Origin: Gammaproteobacteria bacterium
Lineage (GTDB): Bacteria; Pseudomonadota; Gammaproteobacteria; Steroidobacterales; Rariloculaceae
Assembly: GCA_004357505.1 (NCBI GenBank)
Contig: SMWC01000137.1
Location: forward strand, 1-10,192
DNA length: 10,192 bases
Direction of reading: 5' to 3'
The notes beneath the pieces are model-generated. The model made no database searches, was not told the origin of the DNA, and saw only the letters and a list, made by a program, of their open reading frames with translations. Position numbers and translations under genes: made by a program. Of the stretch, positions 1 to 5,705 are shown piece by piece (position 1 is the first letter of the stretch; each line of letters begins with the position of its first letter).

Positions 1-554
1 GCCGTCAACTCGATGCCGCCGGGCAGGGCACCCGTTCCCATGCCCATACCGCCCATGCCCATACCCATGCCGCCACCACCGGTGCCGCCTTGCGGGTTGC
101 GCTGCGGCGCGGCCCAGGTGCCGTTCAGATCGAGGCGCCCGTTGACCGTCCTCGCCTGAGCGCCGACGGGCGCGTCTATGACGTCTCGGCGTTGCCCGTA
201 ACGATCGAGAACGCTGTCGTCGGCGAGGATCACGGTTCGCAACGCACATGCCGTGGGCTCATTCCTGCCCTTCTCGCCCTGTACGGTGATCTCTCCGCCG
301 ATCGGAAACAGATCTTCGGACCATCCGGCACGTCGCAACAGCGAGCCGGCTTGCAGCTCACAGCGCCAGGGGACGGCTGTGCCGTCATCGGCCATCACAT
401 CGAAATAGATGTACCCGTGGGGATTGACGAGACGGACATTGGTGACGACGCCGGTCACCTCGACCGGGTCGCCTCCGCCGAACTGGCCCGGGCCGTGATG
501 CGCGTGGGCCGTCGTCATTACGAAGAGCGTCAGGGTAATGCAGGCGGTTCTCAT
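1..554 (-). CDS. DUF6152 family exported protein, 3' end beyond window
   Basis: The reading frame is open from ATG at 554 to the left edge (184 codons, no stop), so the C-terminus is missing. A Shine-Dalgarno AAGGAAA (560-566) lies 5 nt before the start. The product opens with a short signal peptide ending AHA (residues 16-18), then His19-His20. A DUF6152-like domain follows: VEVTGVVTNVRLVNPHGYIY (32-51, with the NPH motif), W63, and a GW motif followed by PIGGEITVQG (77-93). From about 139 comes the start of a second domain (GRLDLNGTWAAP), which resembles the LEGRW segment of the larger DUF6152 protein at 6120. It is interrupted by a Gly/Met-only stretch at about 156-175. DUF6152 has no established function that I know of. 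This stretch looks more GC-rich than the two small DUF6152 genes next to it, so it is not a recent copy of them. Confidence 0.85.
   Translation of the reverse strand, partial: MRTACITLTLFVMTTAHAHHGPGQFGGGDPVEVTGVVTNVRLVNPHGYIYFDVMADDGTAVPWRCELQAGSLLRRAGWSEDLFPIGGEITVQGEKGRNEPTACALRTVILADDSVLDRYGQRRDVIDAPVGAQARTVNGRLDLNGTWAAPQRNPQGGTGGGGMGMGMGGMGMGTGALPGGIELT
30..89 (-). repeat. Low-complexity Gly/Met-coding tract
   Basis: About 20 codons of the DUF6152 gene (residues 156-175) encode almost only glycine and methionine (repeated GMG and GGMG units). At the DNA level this is a run of imperfect CCCAT/GCC repeats. The tract follows the conserved GTWAAPQ segment directly, as if it were an expansion in a surface loop. 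Confidence 0.8.
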
Positions 555-649
555 GCGGATTTCCTTTAAAGATCGAATCGAGGGCGGCTTATCGGGGCGG
601 CCCGACTTCGACGCCATCGGTGGTTGTGAGCGAGCGCCACCCGACTGAG

Positions 650-796
650 TTAGAGCCGTCGCGCGATCGAGTTCCTTGTCTGAGCTGCCATCATGCTTCG
701 ATTCTGATTTAGCTCATAGACAAGAAGCAGGATACCGACTATCACGCCAAGGTTTCCGAGCAGATGAGCGATCTGGCCGAGATCGAGCTTCTTCAA
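650..796 (-). pseudogene. N-terminal fragment of a single-pass membrane protein (TTG start)
   Basis: A 48-codon frame with a TTG start at 796 is preceded by a strong Shine-Dalgarno GGAGGG (803-808, 6 nt spacer) and stops at TAA 650-652. The product begins LKKLDLGQIAHLLG. It then has one hydrophobic helix, NLGVIVGILLLVYE (15-28), followed by LNQNRSMMAAQTRNSIARRL. This layout (short amphipathic start, helix, then a Gln/Asn/Arg stretch with AQTRNS) resembles the N-terminus of a family of small uncharacterised membrane proteins that, as I recall, are normally about 150-200 residues long. I therefore read it as a truncated gene with its C-terminal part lost. The 95 nt to the next gene shows no clear continuation in any frame. 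It could also be a genuine short membrane protein. A palindromic repeat copy ends 30 nt upstream. Confidence 0.5.
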
Positions 797-826
797 TTTC
801 TACCCTCCAGATTTGCAGCACCCTGC

Positions 827-871
827 ATATTAACTTTTAACGAACGTCTGCTTTCGGCCATAAGCAGCCGT
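827..871 (-). repeat. Intergenic palindromic repeat, copy A
   Basis: Read on the minus strand, this is an imperfect palindrome, ACGGCTGCTTATGG then CCGAAAGCAGACGTTCG, followed by the AT-rich tail TTAAAAGTTAATATGCAG. It is closest to copy G at 8917, which shares the same arms and the tail ending GTTAATATGCAG. The tail points at the TTG start at 796, 30 nt away. Confidence 0.8.
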
Positions 872-898
872 AAGCTCAACCCCATATCCCAACATTTT

Positions 899-988
899 GA
901 ACGTCCGCTTTCGGAGGCGAACCGGAAGTTCGATTCCTCCACGTTAAGAATCTCCTTAACGGTGAAGAACGGCCAATAGCAGACGTTC
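899..988. repeat. Expanded or degenerate palindromic repeat with nested hairpins
   Basis: The outer arms GAACGTCCGCTTTCGG (899-914) and CCAATAGCAGACGTTC (973-988) are inverted copies of each other with three mismatches, and they match the arms of the repeat family. Two further inverted repeats lie between them: GGAGG-CGAAC with GTTCG and CCTCC (913-940), and CGTTAAG with CTTAACG (942-961). The right end touches the stop codon of the minus-strand gene at 987. It may act as its 3' untranslated structure. There is no T-run as in a classical terminator. Confidence 0.5.
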
Positions 989-1454
989 ATTCTGGCTCGG
1001 CGTATCTTTCCAGCACGTCTTCAAGCGGCTCGCCGCTTTCGATGGCATCGGCGGCTTCATTGCCCGATCGTTGCCGAACGTCTTCAGTGACGCTGTAGTA
1101 CGTGCCATCTTTCTTGAACCCTGACATAGCTGCCTTCGGGGCGCCATTTCGCGCAGGAAATACACGAACCACAAGCTGGTCGCCCGGCTCGATTGCATCT
1201 GTAGCAAGACCGGCCTGTTCCCAGCGCCGTATCGGCACTTCTATCTCCCAGCTCACGCCTTCTTCATCTACGAGGCTGAGTTTGGGGTGAGGTCGTCTGT
1301 ACGCAAAGTCTTCGGCAACACCAGTTATTTCGACGGCATTGCGGATGTCGTAGGGCGCAAAAGAGTGATGCGCGTAGCTTGCGGCCGCAGGTATCAGCAT
1401 GGCAAAGACGGATAACAGGAAGCCCCTGAAGAGGAAACTAGAATATGCACTCAT
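987..1454 (-). CDS. Small exported DUF6152 protein, paralog 1
   Basis: The product is 155 residues. A signal peptide with hydrophobic core FLLSVFAMLIPAAA ends at SYA (26-28) and is followed at once by His29-His30 in HHSFAPYDIRN. The core matches DUF6152: VEITGVAEDF (41-50), RPH (54-56, in place of the usual NPH), WEIEVP (69-74), GDQLVVRVFPARNG (91-104). It ends with an acidic tail, QRSGNEAADAIESGE then VLERYAEPE. By hand alignment without gaps the mature part is about 72% identical to the neighbour at 1727, so the pair arose by tandem duplication. I see no clear Shine-Dalgarno before the ATG at 1454. The start is chosen because it gives a complete signal peptide. Function is unknown. A small periplasmic OB-like or beta-barrel domain is plausible. 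Confidence 0.85.
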   Translation of the reverse strand: MSAYSSFLFRGFLLSVFAMLIPAAASYAHHSFAPYDIRNAVEITGVAEDFAYRRPHPKLSLVDEEGVSWEIEVPIRRWEQAGLATDAIEPGDQLVVRVFPARNGAPKAAMSGFKKDGTYYSVTEDVRQRSGNEAADAIESGEPLEDVLERYAEPE

Positions 1455-1486
1455 GAGGAATTACTCAGGTAGGTAGAAGTTGAGAG

Positions 1487-1516
1487 AGCATAATTCTACG
1501 CGACCCAATGCTTCAA
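1487..1516 (-). promoter_or_regulatory. Possible sigma70-type promoter for the 987-1454 gene
   Basis: On the minus strand TTGAAG (1511-1516) and TATGCT (1487-1492) are separated by 18 nt and lie 32 nt before the ATG at 1454. This is a consensus-by-eye match only. Confidence 0.25.
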
Positions 1517-1551
1517 AATTCGCGAACTTCGCAATTCTTGACAGAAAGCTA

Positions 1552-1568
1552 GTGTCCGCTTTGGGTCG
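1552..1568. repeat. Half copy of the palindromic repeat
   Basis: The segment TGTCCGCTTTGGGTCGG matches one arm of the repeat family. The second arm is absent. It lies 75 nt from the full copy B, in the same intergenic stretch. Confidence 0.4.
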
Positions 1569-1642
1569 GTTCGAGACCTAAGCTTCAGCCCCGAAATATA
1601 TCATCCGAACGACCGGTTCCGGGGCCAAAGTCGCCGTTGAAC

Positions 1643-1684
1643 AATGTTAACGAACGGCTGCTTTCGGCCAAAAGCGGTCATCTG
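1643..1684 (-). repeat. Intergenic palindromic repeat, copy B
   Basis: Read on the minus strand the copy is AGATGACCGCTTTTGGCCG then AAAGCAGCCGTTCG, followed by the tail TTAACATT. The tail faces the 987-1454 gene, whose start lies about 190 nt downstream. The copy sits in the 272-nt gap between the two DUF6152 paralogs. Confidence 0.75.
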
Positions 1685-1726
1685 TTAAGTGCCAAGGTCG
1701 GCCCAACGGCAGACAATGCGAGATTC

Positions 1727-2173
1727 TTATTCTGACTCGGAATATCGCTCCAGCACGGATTCAAGCGATTCGCCACTCTCTATGGCGTCGGCGGCTTCAT
1801 TACCAGATCTCTGACCTACTTCTTCGTGAACGCTGTAGAACGTTCCATTCAGCTCAAAACCGCCCATGGCCATCTCTGGATCGCCATTACGAGCAGGGAA
1901 TCCACGTACCATGAGCTCATCGCCTGGTTTGATAGCGTCTTGAGTAATACCTGCCCGGTCCCAAAACCTTAAAGGCACCTCTATTTCCCACTCCACGTTT
2001 TCATCATCCAAAAGAGTAAGCATGGGGTGAGGGCGTCTGTATACGAAGTCTTCAGCGACACCAGTTATTTCGATGGGATTACGGATGTCGTAGGGAGCAA
2101 AAGAGTGATGAGCAAACGCATACCCTGTGACCATCAGGGACCACAAAGTAATTATTGTCAGTTTGAAATTCAT
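1727..2173 (-). CDS. Small exported DUF6152 protein, paralog 2
   Basis: The product is 148 residues, with signal peptide TIITLWSLMVTGYAFA (6-21) followed by His22-His23 in HHSFAPYDIRN. The conserved blocks are IEITGVAEDF, RPHP, WEIEVP, PGDELMVRGFPARNG, and the tail QRSGNEAADAIESGE plus VLERYSESE. The tail is nearly unchanged from paralog 1, although the middle has drifted, which suggests it matters for function. The gene starts 77 nt after the sulfatase stop on the same strand and has no repeat copy of its own, so co-transcription with the sulfatase is plausible. No clear ribosome site precedes the ATG. Function is unknown. Confidence 0.85.
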   Translation of the reverse strand: MNFKLTIITLWSLMVTGYAFAHHSFAPYDIRNPIEITGVAEDFVYRRPHPMLTLLDDENVEWEIEVPLRFWDRAGITQDAIKPGDELMVRGFPARNGDPEMAMGGFELNGTFYSVHEEVGQRSGNEAADAIESGESLESVLERYSESE

Positions 2174-2250
2174 CGGAACATCACTGCTATTGAATGGTAA
2201 GTCTTGCGCGCTTCGTAACGGGCTTCGCCTGGATTCATTTTAAATAAATC

Positions 2251-3765
2251 CTATTCGCTGCTGCGCAGCCTCGATATTTCCTCTTGCAATACAAGATATT
2301 CAGCGCGCTCCTCGGAAGACAGCTCGCCATCCAGCAAGTCAGTGTGCTCGTAGGGATCCACCGCCAGATCGTAAAACTCCTCCTTACCATCGAACCTCAG
2401 CAACTTGTAGCGTTCGTTACGCATTGCGTAGTCCGCAGTCTCAACGCCGGCAAAGTTGCCGAAAAACTCATCTACATAGATCCAGTCACGTGGCGAGGGG
2501 GCCTCAGGATTAGCGAGTACCGACATGAAGCTGACGGAATCGTACGTCACCTCACTCGGTACGGTCTCGCTCGGGTCGATACCCGCCATCTCCATGATCG
2601 TGGTAAAGAGATCCGCCGAGTTCACGAGAGCTTCAGGTACCGCGCCCGCCTCGACACCTGGACCGGTAATGATCAGCGGCGTGTTGACACCACCTTCGTA
2701 GATTGTGCCTTTGGCTCTGCCGTTCTGAAACGGCGCACGAACCTGACCGCCGCTGGTGCCGTTGTCGCCAAGGAAAATGACGTAGGTATTGTCGCGAACG
2801 TCATCGCCCATCGACGCGAGCAGCCGGCCGATTTGCGTGTCCATGGCTTCCATCATCGCATCGAAATATGCATCGCCATCGTCCGCGGAGATCGTTGCCG
2901 GATCCAGGTCCGAGTGATCGGCTTGCCAGTTCTCCTCCGGCGGCAGATGTATCGGCGTATGCGGCAGATTGAACGCGTACCACATGAACCATGGTTCATC
3001 GCCCTGCTCGTCGATCCAAGCAATCGCATCGTCGGTTTTATCCGCCGGCGTATACCCAGTCTCGCCCGTCACATCGCCATTTACTACTTTGTTCCACGAA
3101 AAATACGTCGCGGTCGTCCCGGTAATAAGCCCTGAATAGTGATCGAAACCGACGCGGTTCGGATGATCGAGCCAGCCGTTTCGAGAGTCGGCGAGGTGCC
3201 ACTTACCTATCGCCGCTGTTGAGTAACCGAGCTCATCGTTAGCTCTGAATGCCATCGGGAGCGTGTATTCTTCCGCGAGTAGGCCGTTGCGTGGCAACGC
3301 CTGCAGCGGATCGCCGCCCGCACCGGCGCCCATACCGAATGCCATGCCGCCACCCATTCCGGCGCCCATCGCAGTGGGCGCAGGCGAGGCCCAGTCGGGA
3401 ATTTCCGGGATCTCTGGTAACGGTCCACCGCCGCCGGGTCTGCCAATCCCGGTCCGGAAACCGTAGCGACCGGTGATCACCGTCGCGCGAGTTGGCGAAC
3501 AGACGGGCTGTGCCCAGAAGTTGGTGAATCGCATTCCCTCTCGAGCCATCTCATCCAGCGTGGCGGTGGTCGGAGGATTCTTACCGAGCCCGTAGGACGC
3601 GAGCGTCTCCACGCCCATATCGTCTCCGAAGATCAACAATATGTTCGGAGCGGACTCAGCCGCTCGCGATACTGTCATCGAAACAACGAGCGCTACAGCC
3701 AGTAGCCAGACATTCTGCCCTATTATCGTCACGATCCCCCAGGCTTTTCGCACGTCTCGATTCAT
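2251..3765 (-). CDS. Exported type I sulfatase (arylsulfatase family)
   Basis: The product is 504 residues and probably hydrolyses a sulfate ester in the periplasm. The ATG at 3765 has a good ribosome site (AAGGAG, 8 nt spacer). An N-terminal hydrophobic segment (19-32) is the likely signal peptide. Sulfatase family hallmarks are all visible: the metal site GDDMG (47-51), CSPTR (89-93, where Cys89 would be converted to formylglycine), GKWHL (187-191), NLPHTP with H269, and GDNG (333-336) with the second metal ligands. It ends FYDLAVDPYEHTDLL, the usual C-terminal element. Length is normal for the family. Unusual is a Gly/Met/Ala-rich insertion at about 132-151, after the CSPTR helix. Substrate cannot be predicted from sequence alone. 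Cys-type maturation needs a sulfatase-modifying enzyme, which is not encoded in this window. Confidence 0.95.
   Translation of the reverse strand: MNRDVRKAWGIVTIIGQNVWLLAVALVVSMTVSRAAESAPNILLIFGDDMGVETLASYGLGKNPPTTATLDEMAREGMRFTNFWAQPVCSPTRATVITGRYGFRTGIGRPGGGGPLPEIPEIPDWASPAPTAMGAGMGGGMAFGMGAGAGGDPLQALPRNGLLAEEYTLPMAFRANDELGYSTAAIGKWHLADSRNGWLDHPNRVGFDHYSGLITGTTATYFSWNKVVNGDVTGETGYTPADKTDDAIAWIDEQGDEPWFMWYAFNLPHTPIHLPPEENWQADHSDLDPATISADDGDAYFDAMMEAMDTQIGRLLASMGDDVRDNTYVIFLGDNGTSGGQVRAPFQNGRAKGTIYEGGVNTPLIITGPGVEAGAVPEALVNSADLFTTIMEMAGIDPSETVPSEVTYDSVSFMSVLANPEAPSPRDWIYVDEFFGNFAGVETADYAMRNERYKLLRFDGKEEFYDLAVDPYEHTDLLDGELSSEERAEYLVLQEEISRLRSSE
3313..3372 (-). repeat. Low-complexity Gly/Met/Ala-coding insertion in the sulfatase
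   Basis: Residues about 132-151 of the sulfatase are nearly all Gly, Met and Ala (AMGAGMGGGMAFGMG and on). It interrupts a region with no catalytic motif. The composition strongly resembles the Gly/Met tract in the DUF6152 protein at the left edge (30-89). Confidence 0.75.
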
Positions 3766-3873
3766 GGATTGGGCTCCTTAGATCTCTCCAGTTCGGTGGT
3801 TGTCCGATTCTACCTCGTTCAGGCTCACATACGCCTCGAAACTTGGTGAAATCTTCCTTAATCAAACTGAAGC

Positions 3874-3913
3874 TAACGGAATGATGTCCGCTTTCTCCCC
3901 CAAAGCGGACGTT
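3874..3913 (-). repeat. Palindromic repeat, copy C1, perfect 9-bp stem
   Basis: GTCCGCTTT (3886-3894) and AAAGCGGAC (3902-3910) form a perfect inverted repeat around CTCCCCC. This centre differs from the GGCC-containing centre of the other copies. The flank CTAACGGAATGAT lies on the sulfatase side, about 108 nt from its start. Confidence 0.75.
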
Positions 3914-3938
3914 AAGAAACACCCATTTAGACTCAGTC

Positions 3939-3971
3939 TCAATGTCTGCTTTCGGCCATAAGCAGCCGTCG
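3939..3971 (-). repeat. Palindromic repeat, copy C2
   Basis: AATGTCTGCTTTCGGCC followed by ATAAGCAGCCGT is a second copy, 25 nt from C1 and with the standard centre. The copy lacks the AT-rich tail. Confidence 0.7.
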
Positions 3972-4151
3972 CATAGATAGGAAGGAAACTTCAAGTAGCT
4001 TCTAGAACAGAGCTTGGAGGGTCGTTTTCTGGGCGCCATTCCGAGTAATGCTCATTGAGAGAATATCCTAGGTTCTGTAGGGTCTGCGGTTCCCAATGAT
4101 GTCAGCAGCACGATGGCGTCCTGCAAGGACCATAGCCTGATACCGGCTCTT

Positions 4152-4433
4152 CTAGAGAGAGTCCTCAGCCACCGCCATGAGTTTCTCAAGGAACTTCATC
4201 AACTCTCGGTACTCCCGACGGTTCTCCTGAGCCTTCTTCGACCTCTGACCATGCCGGTAATTCCAATGTGCCTTTCCAGCGGGTGCGCCTGGACTATTTC
4301 CGCCGTGCATCCGACAGCGACCGTTCGCCATTGCTGGTCCACGGCAGGGCTTCCCCGTTGTTCGGCAATGAGCACCGCAGCGTGGGTGATTCTTTAGAGA
4401 GTCAGGCGTACTACGCTTGGGGTTAGCGTCCAT
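4152..4433 (-). CDS. Small HGG-motif protein of mobile elements
   Basis: The product is 93 residues. Its first half has C19, C30, C40 and H43 in the pattern RCGAHCRTTGKPCRGPAMANG then CRMHGG, which would suit a zinc site. HGGNSPGAPAGKAHWNYRHG (43-62) follows. This Gly/Pro/His-rich block is the hallmark of small proteins that, as I recall, are common in proviruses and integrative islands, often beside a terminase-like or integrase gene. The C-terminus is a charged helix (AQENRREYRELMKFLEKLMA). The start overlaps the end of the upstream gene by 11 nt, so the two are translationally coupled. The exact role is unknown. Nucleic-acid binding is a reasonable guess. Confidence 0.75.
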   Translation of the reverse strand: MDANPKRSTPDSLKNHPRCGAHCRTTGKPCRGPAMANGRCRMHGGNSPGAPAGKAHWNYRHGQRSKKAQENRREYRELMKFLEKLMAVAEDSL

Positions 4434-5139
4434 TCCCGTCTCCCCCCTCGCCCTTGCCCCCCGTCTTCACCGGACCGAAATGGGCCTGAGCACCTTCTCC
4501 TACGTGAACGTGCTGTACCGTCATGGTCTGGTTACCGCCCGTTCGGATCTTTTGAAGTGTCTGCATACCTCTTTGAAAGGTGAGCATCATCCGTGATGCA
4601 GCGTTCATGAGTCGCGCCGACTCAATGGTTGCCACCTGTTGGGCTAGTGGGTTACTCCACACATGCGCTCTATCAAGCATGATCATCGACTTGTCTAACA
4701 TCCGAAAGGATGCCTTATGTGCCGCTGCTAACTGATGAGCTAACATTTTCTCCAAACTGTTCTCGGCATTGATCGAATTAGCCGCATCCAGACCGAGGGC
4801 CACCACATTAAGTGAGTCGGAGAGCAATAACTTCGTGCGATCTACGCTTGCATCGATGGCGGCTTGATCTGGGTCGTCAAGTGTCGACCGAACAGCGAGA
4901 GCGGTCTCAGTCTTCGGTTCCGGCAGAACTTCACCCATACGAACCTCGGGTGCGGCTAAGGGCACCAGTAGCTCTATAGCCTCTTGCTCAAGGGCCTCTC
5001 CATGCACGTAGGCTGGGTCACGGGTGTAGTTTTTAAACTGACCCTTTAGCTTTCCCTCGCGTTTACGAGTGGAGGCCGTTATGAGCTTCCGAGCCGCCAT
5101 CTCGGTTCGAGTCTTTACCGCTTGACGGTCAACGGTCAT
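4423..5139 (-). CDS. Island-associated protein, partner of the HGG gene
   Basis: The ATG at 5139 (238 residues) is preferred because GGAGAG lies 10-12 nt upstream. The same frame extends to a GTG at 5229, but the extra 30 residues look unlike protein-coding sequence. The product starts MTVDRQAVKTRTEMAARKLI, has a helical middle (about 110-200) rich in Ala, Leu and Met, and ends with RTGGNQTMTVQHVHVGEG and a Gly/Lys-rich tail. The QTMTVQHVHVGEG-type ending is one I associate with genes paired with HGG proteins on proteobacterial islands. No catalytic motif is visible. It overlaps the HGG gene downstream, so both form one transcription unit. It is a hypothetical protein with strong context but no assignable biochemical role. 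Confidence 0.7.
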   Translation of the reverse strand: MTVDRQAVKTRTEMAARKLITASTRKREGKLKGQFKNYTRDPAYVHGEALEQEAIELLVPLAAPEVRMGEVLPEPKTETALAVRSTLDDPDQAAIDASVDRTKLLLSDSLNVVALGLDAANSINAENSLEKMLAHQLAAAHKASFRMLDKSMIMLDRAHVWSNPLAQQVATIESARLMNAASRMMLTFQRGMQTLQKIRTGGNQTMTVQHVHVGEGAQAHFGPVKTGGKGEGGDGNGR

Positions 5140-5203
5140 CAATTGATATCTCTCCGCTGCCGGGAACGAATGCTTAGAACATCGACAAGGGTCGGAATGG
5201 CAC

Positions 5204-5274
5204 TGTCTAATATCCTGCCATTCGTTCACGGTTTACCAGGGTTTCTGCGCACTTTGAAGCAGTTTTATTGGACA
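5204..5274. repeat. Outlying TGTCYAATA motifs flanking the att region
   Basis: TGTCTAATA at 5204-5212 (plus strand) and its near copy TGTCCAATA at 5266-5274 (minus strand) match the core of the direct repeats at 5412-5468. They lie on the opposite side of the tRNA fragment. They may be further binding sites for the same protein, or chance matches. Confidence 0.35.
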
Positions 5275-5330
5275 GCAGCCGAACCGAAAGGCGTGTTGAC
5301 TCAGAGAGATAACGGAACTCGGCTCGCGCA

Positions 5331-5369
5331 TTAGGAGGCGGACGCTCTATCCAACTGAGCTACCGGGGC
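5331..5369 (-). tRNA. Truncated tRNA-Arg (CCU), 5' half only
   Basis: On the minus strand the 39 nt read acceptor 5' strand GCCCCGG, TA, D arm GCTC-AGTTGGATA-GAGC, G, anticodon 5' stem TCCGC, and anticodon loop CTCCTAA with anticodon CCT (Arg). After the loop the sequence becomes TGCGCG, where GCGGA would be needed to close the stem. No T arm or matching acceptor CCGGGGC follows. The match therefore stops exactly at the 3' edge of the anticodon loop. This is what an integrase that recombines in an anticodon loop would leave. It cannot yield a functional tRNA. Confidence 0.8.
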
Positions 5370-5411
5370 GGCTTGTAAAATCAATAACTTGCTTCGTCTG
5401 TGGCCTCCTCA

Positions 5412-5468
5412 ACTGTCTAATAAAAGGGCTATTGTCTAATAAAACGGCCGTTGTCTAATATTTTACTG
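5412..5468 (+). repeat. Three direct repeats, 19-bp period (TGTCTAATA core)
   Basis: TGTCTAATA occurs at 5414, 5433 and 5452, exactly 19 nt apart, with the units ACTGTCTAATAAAAGGGCT, ATTGTCTAATAAAACGGCC and GTTGTCTAATATTTTACTG. They fill the gap between the broken tRNA and the stop of the recombinase remnant. By position they could be arm-type integrase sites, excisionase sites or operator iterons. The sequence does not decide which. Confidence 0.75.
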
Positions 5469-5663
5469 TAAGGATAAGGGCTCAACCCTCTTGGGCGTCC
5501 TAATGTAGTAACGCTCCGTCGTCTGCCGGCTGGTGTGGCCCAGTCGGTCTGTTCGCTCGTCATGCGCTCCTTCCAGCGCCTTCAAGTTAATCGGGGCAAG
5601 TCGGTGAAGGTGACCGACGGTTCGGCTGTACGGGCCTAGCCCCTGTTTACTAGTTTGAGTTGG
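5463..5663 (-). pseudogene. Tyrosine recombinase (integrase) C-terminal remnant
   Basis: The frame is open from 5663 (preceded by an in-frame TAG at 5664-5666) to the TAA at 5463-5465, with no plausible start. Its last 40 or so residues, ALEGAHDERTDRLGHTS then RQTTERYYIRTPKRVEPL, are the C-terminal active-site segment of a phage-type integrase. They contain the conserved LGHTS histidine and the RYY tyrosine nucleophile about nine residues later. The preceding 25 residues do not look like integrase, and the catalytic Arg boxes are missing, so only the tail survives. The true homology probably begins near 5594. Its 3' end lies about 94 nt from the broken tRNA, the usual place for an integrase gene next to its own attachment site. 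Confidence 0.75.
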
Positions 5664-5705
5664 CTATGGGAGATTGCAAGTGTCGTGAGCGTGCATAATC
5701 TGACG

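Larger units (their letters stand above)
3766..4151. other. Intergenic stretch between sulfatase and island genes
   Basis: These 386 nt hold the two palindromic repeat copies listed separately (3874-3913 and 3939-3971) and the ribosome site of the sulfatase. The rest (about 3972-4151) shows no coding frame, tRNA or terminator I can support. The 127-codon minus frame at 3656-4039 runs straight through the repeats and into the sulfatase in another frame, and is spurious. Confidence 0.7.

Noticed and set aside
90..569. A 159-codon plus-strand frame at the left edge
   Set aside because: It lies antisense to the DUF6152 gene, which has a signal peptide, family motifs and a ribosome site.
921..940. 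A T-arm-like string (GTTCGATTCCTCC) suggesting a second tRNA or the missing 3' tRNA half
   Set aside because: The stem pairs poorly as a T arm, no acceptor end CCGGGGC follows, and the bases are better explained by the GGAGG/CCTCC and CGAAC/GTTCG hairpin of the expanded repeat.
764..979. A 71-codon plus-strand frame in the gap before 987
   Set aside because: It is composed of repeat copies and the antisense of the TTG-start fragment, with no ribosome site and no family resemblance.
2284..3135. A 283-codon open frame on the plus strand opposite the sulfatase
   Set aside because: The minus strand carries all sulfatase motifs in order. The plus-strand product is Arg/Val/Ile-rich without any recognisable motif and is a shadow.
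3656..4039. A 127-codon minus-strand frame upstream of and overlapping the sulfatase start
   Set aside because: It reads through the palindromic repeats (giving the peptide GCLWPKADIE) and then the sulfatase 5' end in another frame. The repeats explain its length.
5412..5468. A short CRISPR array
   Set aside because: Only three repeats with a 9-nt core and about 10-nt spacers are present, far too short for CRISPR repeats and spacers, and there are no cas genes.
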